Positions 43,733 through 56,283 of a DNA stretch of 64,000 bases are shown here, piece after piece. Position 1 is the stretch's first letter. The number at the start of each line of letters is the position of its first letter. The stretch covers positions 804,743,160-804,807,159 of the forward strand of contig CM060919.1 in assembly GCA_030737875.1 (NCBI GenBank), written 5' to 3'. Under the pieces are notes generated by a model, which saw nothing but the letters and a program-made list of their open reading frames with translations, was not told the origin of the DNA and made no database searches. Source of the DNA: Allium sativum (taxonomy: Eukaryota; Streptophyta; Magnoliopsida; Asparagales; Amaryllidaceae). The position numbers and the translations under genes were made by a program.

Positions 43733-45589
43733 ATGCCACGCTTATTCATGGAAAGGGACTTTGCTATTGCCGCGTGGTCATTTTTTGGGGTAATGTTAGC
43801 GCAGTATAAGGATCTTCCTTTTCAGTTTGACCTTTTTCGTACCTAGTGGGACTTGGCAAGGATCTTTGCTTGATCCTTCTCGGACTCATTTCTTGTCTCA
43901 TTTGTTGACATCTATGATGCACCCAGAATAAGGCGGTTTTCGATGGAAACCACATGATGTCAACCTCCATCATCTGTAAAGTGATGAATGATATCTTCTT
44001 TTGTGTTCAAAGGGAGGCCCTTCAAAGGCAACCTCAATCTCGGTTCGATTAGCTTGGCTAATTTTTCTCTATTACTAGGGGTTGCGTCTCCGGGAGGGTA
44101 TGGAGTGAGGAATTGTGGTGTGTTCCCGGGTGTGTATGGGTTTTTTTTTTAAGGTCTCAGATGGGGTTTGTTTCTTGGCTCTTCTTTTGAGTGCAGCCTA
44201 GATTGTCGCTCAGGGTTTCTCTTCTTGCTCGAAGCCTTCCAAGGGATTGGGATTCGCTTGGTTGGCTCATTGATCGAGAATGGGTGATTGGGGTAGCGTC
44301 TGGGCTATGGTTTTGTTACGATGGTTCGCAGTCTAGGATATGCTACTAGGGAGCATCTTTTCCATTGTTCCTTTTCAGGACCTGGCTTGAGTTGTGTTGG
44401 TGTTTGCTGTTATTTCCAAGCCATTTGGGCTATTTTGTGCTTGAGTGTGTCTTGCTTATTTGTCTTGACTGAGCGTTTAGTTCTACTTTTGTATTGTTGT
44501 AAGCCATTGGAGAAAGCATTTTTTTTCTCCTTTTATGTTTCTCATAAATATTTCTTTCTTAAAAAAAGAGCAATTTAAATTTATTTAGCTATGTGAAAAA
44601 ATGAATGTGCCAAAGATTCTATAGTCAAAATTATATTTTACATGTTTATAGAGCTCGGTTTTTATGTTGGTCTTTATCAAATTTTTTTATCAAAGATCTC
44701 TTGATAATGTCTCTCAAACACAAAACCATTAAGCATCAAAGGTAGAAAATCTTTATAGAGCAAGTAGTTTTATATAACAATGTTATCATTTTGCCATAAA
44801 TCATTTTTGATTTGATAATCACTACATAGAGGAGCTTGCATGTTAATTTTAAGATATAAGACGTGCATGATATCAACATTGGTCTATCCATCATTTAACG
44901 TGTAAATGCGAATACATATAACTTTTTATATGGTGATGTTCCAAAAATCATATTAAATTATGCTAATATTGGAAGTATGTTTCAAAGTAGGTTCAAGCAA
45001 ACAAAACACCAGTAGTTGCATTGGTACATTTTTTACATTACCTAATACTAATGGAATTTGAAAAAACTTCAACAGTTGAAGCATTATATTTACAAATATC
45101 ATTTTTCGGTAAGACAAAACTAAGCACGTGGAGCATTCTATAAGGTTTTTTTTATCAATATTTTGTATTCTTTTTTTGAAGATTTGGGAGAAAATACCAT
45201 AAATATTTATTGGCTCGAATATCTGATTCCGAAAAACGAAAGCATGGAGCTTTCAACACTGGATATATATATATATATCCAGTGATTGGTTATGGAAATA
45301 TGTAGGAACTTGGTAATTATTAACGAAGTTCAATCTAATGTACCATTTAGCTAAAAATTATATAATAATAACGCAACTAGGGAGGTAGGAATTAAATTGA
45401 CATAGTGATGTGCATGTAAAAATGCACATTTATATTCATATATTTATTCTTTGTTTTAGTTAAATAAATGATCATAATGGGTATTTTAACTTGTTTGAAC
45501 CAAAATCCAAATTATTTCAAATCATCACATTTTCATCTCTATATAAGAAGCTAATCCACATCGCTCAGGGCAAGCGCATGTTGTGCTGA
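43733..45589. other. Unassigned DNA between LTR Z and the LINE
   Basis: No gene is recognised. Bases 44200-44575 are T/G-rich and end in TTTCTTAAAAAAAGAG, which could be an old LINE 3' tail. Bases 45261-45285 form an ACTGGATATATATATATATCCAGT palindrome (11-bp arms). The rest is AT-rich. Confidence 0.45.
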
Positions 45590-48082
45590 AGATTCACCGA
45601 GGTTGAAGTTCATGATGTTCTCACCTCCATCCACGTTGATTCCTCCCTCGACCCCGATGAGATTGGCTCCTGCTTCTTCGAGAGCCACTGGAGTGACCTG
45701 AAATATAAATTGGTGTTTGCTTTGAATGAATCATTTCACTCTGGAATTTTTGAAAGAAATTAATCACACTTTTCTTTATCTTATACCAAAAACAGATACA
45801 CCTGTGTTGATTGCAGATTGCAAACCGATTGCATGTTGCAATGTCCTATACAAAATTCTTAGCAAGATCTTATGCAATAGAATGAAAAAGATGTTACCAG
45901 ACATGATCACTAAATGTCAAAGTGCATTCATTAAAGGGTGGAGCATTTAAGAGAACTCTCTGCTAGCACATGAATTGATAAGAATTTCTAGTAAAAAGGG
46001 AGCTGATAAATTCTATTTAAAAGTTGACCTCCACAAAGCATACGACAAAATCAACTGTAGTTTCAATATATATATGCTTAATGCTATGGGGTTCCCAATG
46101 AAAGTCACGAGACTCATTGATGAATGTATTAACTCACCAACTTATTCTATTCTGATCAATGGTGTTCCGAAGGGTTTCATTACTAGTAACACGGGTATTA
46201 GACAGAAAGATCCACTTCGCCGTACTTGTTTGCTGCAGCGATGGAATATTTTACACTACAGATGGAAATTGCTCATTTTGAGAATGTCATCTAGCCTATT
46301 CATAATTTTCAACCATACATTAGTCATTTGTTGTATGCTGATGATTTGATCATATGTATCAAAGCAATAGATGTAGCTTCCCAAAGAATTATTGAGATAT
46401 TTGAAAATTTATAAAAGAATGTGGGTTTGAAAATGAATAAGTTGAAGACCAAATGTTATTTTAACAAATTTTTTAGAAGTAAGGAGGTCATTCTGAATAT
46501 TATCAAAGTGAAAGAAGGTAGTTTACCAGTAAAATATCTTGGTGTACCACTTTCATCAAATAAAATTACTGATAGAGAATGTGCTTCTCTTATCACTGGT
46601 ATTCGAGATAGACTACATGGGTGGAGTTCTCGACTACTATCAGCCATTGGTAGAATTGCGCTTGTGAATACTGTTAATCAAGCTAAAGTTAACTTTTGGT
46701 TGCAGACTTTTCAGTTACCTGATTCTTCTATTAGGGAAATTGAAAGTGTATGTGCGGATTTCATTTGGAAGGGAGGCATCCACAAAATTAAATATAGCGA
46801 TCTATGTAAGCCTAAAGCTAAAGGAGGGGTTGGTTTGAGAAACTTAAGAGACATAAGGGATGCATTTACACTAAAACAAGCAAGGAAAATTATTTTTGAC
46901 AATGGTTTATGGGCTAGATGGATGAGAAAGAAATACATAAAAGATGATTTTTGGACCGTGACTATTGATTCAAATGCATCTACGACTTGAAGGCAATTCT
47001 TAGAATCAGAGACACGCTTGCAAAAAATATCAAAAGGGAGACTGCTAATGGTTTGGAAACTGATCTCTAGAGAGATCCATGGATGGATCACAAATCTTTA
47101 ATTGACCATCTTGGATGGGATACGTATCCTGCATTTTGTTGCCCCACCTCTTCTATCAATTACATTGTGGAGAATGATCAATGGAGAAGTGATAAAATAC
47201 CTTGCTCCATTGAAATAAAGAGGAGAATTGAATTTTTGCATCTTTATTTTGGTAGAACACATGACAAATGGAAATGGGATGGTTCAAACGAGTTTAGTGT
47301 TAAATCAGCATGGAATCTAACATGCCAAACACACAACATTGTTGGCTGGTGAAAAATTGTTTGGGACAAAGTTATTCCTCCCAAAATGGATTTCACTGCT
47401 TTCAAAGCTTTGAAAAGAAGATTATGAATGAAAGATAGACTATGCAATTGGGGTATTATCATTGAGAATGGGTGTAGATTATGTGAAATGTTTTCTGAAA
47501 TGCATGATCATTTATTTTTTTAGTGCTAATTTTCAGGTCATATCATAAAATATGTCTCCCCAGATTATTTTGACCAAAATACAAGCCGAGAGCATAAAAT
47601 TGAAGAAGTATTTGCTTACTTGAGCGATGGCTGGAGCAGAAAAGACAAGATGAGTAGTATGCGACATTTCCATCATAGCTGCGTTATGGAGAATAGGGAA
47701 GGAACGTAATTGCAGAGAATTTCAACATAAGAAGAAGTCAGTAGAGGAGATTATCAAGCTAATTGAAACTGATGTAAACACAATCAAGAGAATGAGGGGT
47801 TGGAAGCTTACTGAATATACGGGAGAACCACAACTTGGAACTGCTGAAGCAGATCCAGTGGCGACACATGGATGGAGTACTGATAATCAAAGCCAAGAGC
47901 CGCCATGATTTCTTCGGTGAGATGCATTTGGGCAAAGTGAGGGTTAAAGTGAGGAATTATGTGATGCGCTGTCGATTCATAGAGTAATTATATGATATAA
48001 CCGCAACTAAAAAAATTTATTTCGATTGTAATCATAATTGCCTTTTTGGGCTTCTTTTGGGCTGAAATAGCCTTAATAAAAG
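45590..48082 (+). pseudogene. 5'-truncated L1-type LINE, ORF2 remnant
   Basis: The non-LTR RT starts mid-domain (TEVEVHDVLTSI at about 45598) and continues as LYLIPKTDTPVLIADCKPIACC, CQSAFIKGWS (about 45917), KFYLKVDLHKAYDKIN (about 46010), SPTYSILINGVPKGF. The catalytic A/YADD region, near 46334, is frameshifted (MLMI). The C-terminal RT zinc region follows (WKWDGSNEFSVKSAWNL at about 47270; LCEMFSEMHDHLFF at about 47480), and the coding trace ends at about 47907. A 3' UTR of about 170 bases ends in TTAATAAAAG. Several stops and shifts are present. 5' truncation is typical of LINEs. Confidence 0.85.
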
Positions 48083-49079
48083 TGTTTGCAAACAAATTAA
48101 CAACTGTAAACAACTGTTAAATTCGTTCGGCTTTCCTAAAAAACAAGGCTTGTTGTAAAGGGTGTCGAACTCTAGGACCAAAATTATTTAAATTAATAAA
48201 TCCAATCAAGTTATTCCAAAGGTTTTATTGGTTGAAAATAACAAAAAATAAACAAAAAGAGAGTTTTTAATGATAGATGAAAGCAATTAGGGAGCAATGA
48301 CATAAACTAGATTAACATGAATTAATAACCAAACATATTAATGCAGATCCAATTCATGTTTCTGTCACAAACATGATTCAACGATAATTAGGTTTCTAAA
48401 AAAAATATGTGAATAACGACAAGTATAGCCTATGCAAGAGCTAAGCTCTTAAACAACCATAGGCTATAAGGACAGATTCACTATTTTATTTCTAAAACCC
48501 TAGAAGTTAAATCTAAATCTGATAAGCATTAGATCGAACTTGAATATACCCTGTGAAGGAGCGTGGCTCTTAAGCCACACGAAATATAAAGGTTCAAATC
48601 TAACCCTTGGTTCAGATCTAGATCTATATACATGAAGTCCTATTCTCTTTGGCTATGTGATTCGTATTGAATCTAATCTAAGCGTCATCACCCCCTAATT
48701 AAAGGGGATTAGCTAGACATAGCTAAATAAGAAATAGGGAAGAAGAAAAGAAATAAAATAAACATAAATAAATTAAAACAAAAACTAAAGAGAATAGGGA
48801 AGAAAAGTTTTATTCCATGGGAAGGATTATAGAATAAAACCCAATGTAATTACAAATGAAGGAGATATAGTGTATTTATAGTTGTTATGGCAAAGACTAA
48901 ATGGCCAATTACACAATGTGGGACAAAAGCCCTTTTCCAAAATAACAAACAGACCAAATAGCTAAATGTGAATGTGTGTGAATGCAAATGTCATAGCTTG
49001 TGGGCATCACATGGCATTAATTTCAATTGTATTGAGCATGAATGAGAACTCCATATCATCTGAGACAAGCGATCTTTAT
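48083..49079 (-). mobile_element. LTR piece A (Athila-type family)
   Basis: Its low end TGTTTGCAAACAAATT is the LTR 3' end read backwards, and it aligns with LTR C along its length. It lacks the first 240 bases of the LTR and abuts the start of piece B at 49080, as expected if B inserted into A. The missing part would lie beyond the window. Confidence 0.7.
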
Positions 49080-49830
49080 TGATATACACGTACATGTGTA
49101 TATTTTATCTGCTTATTTATGTTATTTTATATTTAAAATAATTGATACTGTGTATTTATAATTGTGTTTTCAGATTATTTATGATGAATGGATTAATACA
49201 CGTAATTGTTGAAAAGCTTGAAGAATTGGTGTATGAAGAGTGTTGATTTTGAGAGTTAGATTAAAGCTTGAAGAAATGTTGTTGTTCAACCACCTTCTGC
49301 CGCATATTTTAATAATCCAATGCCTTTCCATAAAGATAGAATGTTGCAGATGCTATGGAGTTCCTATTCATGCTCAAAACAGATGTCATTTGATGCCCGC
49401 AAGCTATGCCAATTGCAAACCATTCACACTGCATTCACATTGACTCACTTACAAAGCCTCTCACTTTACGGCTGTGTTCACACTGGCTTATGTCTTATTT
49501 GGGCTAGATCTTTAGTCCCACATTGTGTAATTAACCTCTAGGTCTTGGCCAAAGCAACTATAAATACACTGTATCTCCTTCATTTGTAATTACATTAGGT
49601 TTTATTCTGTAATTCTCTTCTTGGAATAAAATCATTCTTCTTCCCCTATTCTATATAGTTTTAGTTTTATTTTATTTATGTTTGTTATTTTATTTTTCTC
49701 TTCTTCTTTAGCTATGTCTAGCTAATCCCCTTTGATTAGGGGGTGATGACGCTAATAGATATGATTCAACATGAATCACATAGCCAAAAGATGAGGACTT
49801 TATACATGTAGATCTGGATCAGAATCAAGG
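49080..49830 (+). mobile_element. LTR piece B, same family, opposite orientation
   Basis: It starts TGATATACACGTACATGTG, the same start as C read on its own strand. It runs through the promoter region (CTATAAATACAC at about 49559-49570) and stops at GATCAGAATCAAGG, mid-LTR, where C begins. It was apparently cut by insertion of the Athila element, leaving CAAGG (49826-49830) as the left target copy. Confidence 0.7.
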
Positions 49831-51017
49831 TGTTTGCGAACAAATTTTGCAATTGTAAACAACTGTAAAATCCGTTTGGCTTTCCTAAACAACAAGGATT
49901 GTTGTAGAGGGTGTCGAACTCTGGGACCAAAAATATTTTAATTAATAAATCCAATCAAGTTATTCCAAGATTTTTATTGATTGAAAACACAGAAAATAAC
50001 AGAATTAGAATAAAGAAGAGAGATTTATCTAATAAGAGAAAGCAATTAGGGGATAATGACATAGATTAGATTCACACTCATCAATAGCCAACAAATAAAT
50101 ATATATCTAATTCATGTGTCTGTCACACACATGAATCAACGATAATTAGGTTCTTAGAAACAAGTAAGTAAATAACGACAAGCATAGCCTATGCAGGAGC
50201 TGAGCTCTTAAACAACCATAGACTATCAGGACAGATTCACTAATTAATTTCTAAAACCCTAAAATTAGATCTAAATCTGATAATTGTTAGATCGAACACG
50301 AATATACCCTGTGAAGGAGCATAGCTCTTAAACGACACAGAATATGAAGGCTCAGATCTAACCCTTGATTTAGATCCAGATATACATGTATAAAGTCCTC
50401 ATCTATTGGCTATGTGATTCATGTTGAATCATATCTATTAGCGTCATCACACCCTAATCAAAGGGGATTAGCTAGACATAGCTAAAGAAGAAGAGAAACA
50501 GAAATTAAATAACATGAACATAAATAAAACTAAAACTAAATAGAACAAAGGAAGAAGAGTTTTATTCCAAGAGAAAGATTACAGAATAAAACTCAGTGTC
50601 TTACAATGAATGAGATAAAGTGTATTTATAGCTGATATGACAAAGGCTACTTGGCAAATTCCGTAATGTGGGACTAAAGAATTAGCCCAACTAACACATA
50701 AGCTAGTGTGAACGCAGCTGTAGAGTGAGAGGCCTTGCAAATGAGCTAATGTGAACGCAATATGAGTTTTTATTGAGCCAAATCTATCCAACTAAACTCT
50801 ATTGGCAACCGTTCTTCAAGCTTTAAACTCTTCAAGCTTTAGAAATTTCAACTTCACTCTTTTTAAGCAAATTCTTCATGCTTTATCCATCAAATGCTCT
50901 AAACCAAGCTTTATATCAACAATCTGAAAACACAGCTATAAATACACAATATTAATTATTTTAAATAGAAAACTAGATAAATAAGCGGATAAAATATACA
51001 CATTTACGTGTATATCA
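49831..51017 (-). repeat. 3' LTR of the Athila-type element (C)
   Basis: On the minus strand it starts TGATATACACGTAAATG at 51017 and ends TTCGCAAACA at 49831, 1187 bases. The TATA box is GCTATAAATA at 50623-50632 (minus strand). A polypurine tract lies just upstream. The matching 5' LTR is outside the window. Confidence 0.85.
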
Positions 51018-51032
51018 AATACCCCCACACTT
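51018..51032 (-). other. Polypurine tract of the Athila-type element
   Basis: The minus strand reads AAGTGTGGGGGTATT next to the LTR start TGATATACAC. Confidence 0.85.
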
Positions 51033-52996
51033 ATCTTTTTATTCGTCCTCGAATAAACCAAACTAAGATATGTCACACTTTCGTAGGAAACACGATTGCA
51101 TTTAGCGTATGCAACAAGCCGTTAAACCTCTGGGTGTCCCCAGTAGGACGAGTGTTGTATCGTGAGGGTTTTCAGCGGATACTACCCACAAAATCCAAAG
51201 CGTCTTATGTACGCGGATTAATCAAACAATATATTTAAGGTCTTTCACATTCCAAGGATTTCTCCTAACTTCAATAATAACGGTTTAGCCCCAAATTGTC
51301 CATCCCATAATTAGTGTAAAAATGAACAAAATTTTTCAAGCTGAATCGTAATTCCTTGATAACACTGTAATTGTCTTGAAGGTTAAGAGCGTGGTGTCAA
51401 CCAAAGTTCTACCCATCGACAATGTGCACCCAATCATTTCTTTATTCTTCTTCTTCTCTCTCTCTCTTTTTTTAAATAATTTTGCACCAATGTAACTGTA
51501 ATGTATTGGATATGAGTTATGCATAGATGAAGGAAAATTTTTGTAAGTTCTAAAAATATTCTAGATAAGAGGGCAAGTGTATTAGTTGAATTTCAAGCTA
51601 CAAAAGATAAAGTAATACTAAAGCACATATGAGCATTTTTGTTTCCTTTCATCTCTTCTACTACAATCCTCACTTCCAAGTACAGTATAATGGATGTGGA
51701 TGGAATGGAAATGGATGCTTCATAGTCAAGAATGATGAAGACTATTTTATTCAGAGAGACTCTCTCTTTATTTCATTTTTTTTTTCTTTCCTTCTTTTTT
51801 TCTTTTCTTTTCCCTTTTTTCTTTTTTCATTTTTTTTTGTTTTTTTTGTTTTTGTTTTTGCATGATGAATGATGAGTGGAGATGGAATGGAATGATACCG
51901 TACATTATTTCATTTGATTCCTCCTCTACTAAACCAATACTTCATGAAAGGAAAGTTTTGTGCCCTAGTTACTCTATTTCTATAACCCTAATTCAACACA
52001 CAAGTCTGGATTGATGTTATATAAAAAGATGAAAGGAATGATAAACAAAGTTTCGTAAGATAGATAACCCATATAAAATAAGATGTGGTATATGGTTATC
52101 CTACCTTAAAACAAGTACGGAGTGGGTAGTGTAATATTGGTATATAAAGTGACGTATTTAACCTTTGAAAATAAATCAGTGAAAAGGTTCTTGAGTATAC
52201 CAATATAAGAAAAATTTATCGAAACATGGATGTAAATCGACTAAAACTTGGGTTTGAATAATGTGGGGTATCGAAGAAGAACGCTACAATGAGTCATTTC
52301 TCCTTAATTGGGCCAAGTGGAATTTAGAACTTACAAGTGTGAAAATTTGAGTGAGAAAAATATTATGCATGAAAACAAACTCAGAAAATCCAACATATGT
52401 AGGTGCAAACTCATTTTTATTTGATTTTTTTTTTTTTGATTTTCTTTTTTTTTTGGATTTTTTTTTCTTGCACATTCTAACATGTATAACAAAGGTTGAC
52501 ACGCTTACTCCAGAACACGACTAACGTCTGCACAGTCTCAAGCTAGCATCTTAAAAAGACACATTACGATTCAATGAATAAATAATGTTCATTCCCATCA
52601 CCCAAAAATTCAACTTATCAAACAAGAACCATGGTGTTATTTATGAGTTTAAGTTAATCCTTGTTCAATGAATGACCTAGTTCATAAAATTTGATTTCTG
52701 ATGTAATGTAAATTCCCTCTACACTTGAGTGTGACTGTGTCCTCACAGTCGTTAATCAGACATATCTTAGTGAAAGGGAAAAACAATTAAGAGAATATTT
52801 ACATATGTACAAAAGAGGGTTAGTGCGTCTTACCGAATGTAATGTGGCTCATGGAGGACCATGAGCTCTTCATCTTGGTTGGGTATTGGTTCCAAGTAAG
52901 GTTTAAGGCGTTGACCATTGACCTTATATGATGATCCATCAGTTGGATTCTTAATTTTACCGCACCATACAGAAAAACAGTCCGCTTAGTGTAAGG
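51033..52996 (-). other. Athila-type element 3' non-coding region
   Basis: This lies between the end of integrase and the polypurine tract. Athila elements often carry an env-like ORF here; I see none. It has long T-rich runs on the plus strand at 51773-51860 and 52420-52470. Integrase C-terminal traces may continue down to about 52890. Confidence 0.6.
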
Positions 52997-55900
52997 TCAT
53001 GTCCATCTAGATTTTAACTTACCCGGAAATAAATGCAATCTTGAGTCATATAACAAAACTTTTTGACCTGGCATGAAAGTTTTACGTAAAATGGATTTAT
53101 CATGAAAAACTTTTGTCTTGTCCTTGTAAATTCGTTCATTTTCATAAGCACCATTTCGAATTTCATCAAGTTCATTAAGCTGAAGCTTCCTAAGTTCACC
53201 TGCTTGCTCTAAGTCAAGATTTAAAGTTTTTATTGCCCATAACGCCCTATGTTCTAGTTCAACTGGCAAGTGACATGGCTTACCAAAAACCAACCGATAA
53301 GGGGACATACCTAAGTTTGTTTTGAAAGCGGTGCGGTAAGCCCAAAGAGCGTCGGTTAACTTTTGGGACCAATCTTTGCGATTTCGATTCACAGTTTTCT
53401 CAAGGATTTGCTTAATCTGCCTATTCTATACTTCAACCTGCCCACAAGTTTGAGGATGGTAAGGAGTGGATAACTTGTGGGTTATCGAATACTTTCTCAT
53501 GAGGGCTTCGAAAGAACGATTACAGAAGTGTGTTCCGTTGTCGCTAATTATTGTGCGAGGTGTGCCAAACCTAGAAAAGATGTTCTCTTTTAAGAAGCGC
53601 ACAACAACCTTGTTATCATTCGTTTTGCATGGGACAGCTTCAACCCATTTAGAAACATAATCATCAGCCAATAGAATGTAAAGGTTCCCAAAAGAATTAT
53701 GGAAGGGACCCATGAAGTCTATACCCCAAACATCAAAAATTTCAACCTCTAGAATGGGGTTTAGGGGCATCATATTTCGTTAGCCAATTTTCCCTAAGAA
53801 TTGACATCGATCACAAGTTTTGCAAAATTCATAAGCGTCTTTGAAAAGGTTGGGCCAGTAGAAACCCGATTGGAGAACCTTTTCGGCTGTCTTTTTGGGA
53901 CCGAAGTGACCACCACAGGCTTGGTCATGACAGAAAGAGAGGACACTATGAGTTTCAGTGTCGGGAACACACCTTCGAATGATTTGGTCGGGACAATACT
54001 TGAAAAGATAGGGGTCGTCCCAATAAAAATGTTTCACTTGAGAAAAGAATATGTGTTTATCCTGCTTAGACAAAAAAGAAGGGGTCTGCTTGGTGACTAA
54101 GTAGTTGACAATGTCAGCAAACCAAGGATCAGTGGATAGAGAAAACAACTGTTCATCGGGGAAATTCTCGTTGATCGGAAGAGAAGAAGACGGGGCATTT
54201 GGAAGACGAGACAAGTGGTCCGCAATAACGTTGTCAGATCCTTTTTTATCCTTAATGGTAAGGTCAAATTCTTGAAGTAGAAGGATCCAACGAATGAGAC
54301 GAGCCTTAGCATCCTTTTTAGAGAAAAGATACCTAAGTGCGGAATGATCGGTATAAACCGTGATGTGTGAGCCAACTAGATAAGGCTGGAATTTTTCTAA
54401 AGCGAAAACGACTGCCAAGAGTTCCTTTTCAGTGGTAGTATAATTGATTTGAGCGTCGTTCAGAGTTTTACTCGCGTAGTAAATGACGTGAAGAATCTTA
54501 TCGATACGTTGTCCTAAGACAGCGCCAACAGCGAAATTCGAGGCGTCACACATGATTTCAAAAGGCAGCTTCCAGTTGGGAGAGCAGATGATCGGAGCAG
54601 AGACAAGTTCATTTTTAAGATGCTCAAAAGATGAAATGCAATCAGAATTGAAGTCGAAAGGAACATCCTTACCAAGAAGATTGGTCAAAGGTCGAGTGAT
54701 TTTGCTAAAATCCTTTATAAAGCGACGGTAAAAACCAGCATGACCTAAAAAGGATCGGATGTCCTTAACGGATTTGGGAATGGGAAGATTCGAGATAACT
54801 TCGATTTTAGCTTTGTCTACTTCAATTCCTTTATTAGAGATGACATGTCCTAAAACAATGCCATATTTGACCATGAAGTGACACTTTTCCCAATTAAGAG
54901 TTAAGTGTTTATCTTTGCAACGGTTAAGAACAAGATCAAGATGATGTAAACACTCAGAGTAAGAATCACCAAATATGGAAAAATCATCCATGAACACTTC
55001 CAAAAATCGCTCGATCATATCTGAAAAAATGCTAATCATGCACCTCTAAAAGGTTGCAGGTGCATTACAGAGACCAAAAGGCATACGTCGGTACGCAAAT
55101 GTACCAAACGGACAAGTGAAAGTGGTTTTCTCTTGGTCCTCCAGAGCGATAGGGATTTGATTATAGCCTGAGTACCCATCAAGGAAACAATTGTACTCAT
55201 GACCAGCTAGTCGTTCTAACATTTGATCGATAAATGGCAGAGGGAAATGATCCTTACGTGTTGCAGCGTTAAGTTTCCTATAGTCAATGCAAACACACCA
55301 ACCGGTCTGGGTGCGGGTTGGGATAAGCTCGTTAGCTTCATTTTGGATCACGGTAATCCCTGATTTCTTAGGTACGACATGAATCGGACTAACCCATTGA
55401 CTATCAGAAATCGGGTAGATGATTCCATTGTCAAGGCATTTAAGGATTTCAGCACGAACTGCTTCTTTCATGATGGGGTTTAGTCGACGCTGGGGATCAC
55501 GAGTGGGTTTGGCATCATCTATAAGGTGGATTCGATGTTGGACAATCGAAGGACTAATCCCCTTAATATCAGCCATGGACCAACCAATTGCTTCCTTATT
55601 TTTCTTAAGAATGGGAAGGAGCAATTGTTCTTGCTCTAAAGTAAGGTCAGAAGCGATGATGACAGGAAAAGTTTCATTGTCTCCTAAGTAAGCGTACTTA
55701 AGATGACTGGGCAGCACTTTGAGTTCAGATTTTGGGGACGACTCAACCGAAGAAATTGGTTGAGGAATAGGCTCAATTGTGAGCGACTCGACAGGAATCG
55801 AATCAGAGACATTTTCGGGAATATCTTGAAACAAGGTTTCGTAATTCGACTCAATTTCATTATTTAGATGGTCGAGCTCGGGTTCATTGTCGTGCATAGC

Positions 55901-56283
55901 ATGGATTTCAGAAAACTGGTCCATACAAGAATTAGGAGAGTTTTCGGTTCTAAAGATGTTTAGCTCGACAGTCATGTTACCGAAAGAAAGTTTCATAGAC
56001 CCATTTCTACAGTTGATGAGAGCATTAGAGGTTGCTAAGAAGGGTCGTCCTAGAATCAAAGGGATCTGGTTTGCATGATTGCTTACCTGTTGAGTTTCTA
56101 GGACAATGAAATCAACTGGAAAGATAAATTCGCCTATTTTGATCAACACATCCTCGATTTCTCCCACAGGTTTCTTAATTGAACGGTCTGCAAGCTGAAG
56201 GGTAACCTTGGTGGGTTTCAGTTCTCCTAGCCCTAATTGGCGATAGACGGAATATGGAAGCAAGTTAACACTAGCACCTAAGT
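52997..56283 (-). pseudogene. Athila-type pol: protease, RT, RNase H, integrase
   Basis: The whole region is one minus-strand frame interrupted only by nonsense codons at 55046-55048, 53780-53782, 53426-53428 and about 52997. The protease starts at the cut (LGASVNLLPYSVYRQLGLG) and its catalytic Asp codon falls at the junction with the giant-LTR element. RT has IDYRKLNAATRKDHFPLPF, DGYSGYNQI, MPFGLCNAPATF and the catalytic FMDDFSIFG (about 54990). RNase H has [13 protein letters not shown] and [10 protein letters not shown]. Integrase has a CKTCDRCQ zinc site and DDE residues in [15 protein letters not shown] and GQVEV. The protease wording is typical of the Athila lineage. Catalytic residues other than the split Asp are intact, so this is a fairly young copy. 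Confidence 0.88.

Noticed and set aside
44321..44578. 85-aa hydrophobic open frame (possible membrane peptide)
   Set aside because: T/G-rich DNA gives Leu/Phe/Cys-rich translations by chance; more likely an old LINE 3' UTR.
51629..51865. 78-aa Phe-rich open frame
   Set aside because: A translation of a poly-T tract in the Athila 3' non-coding region.
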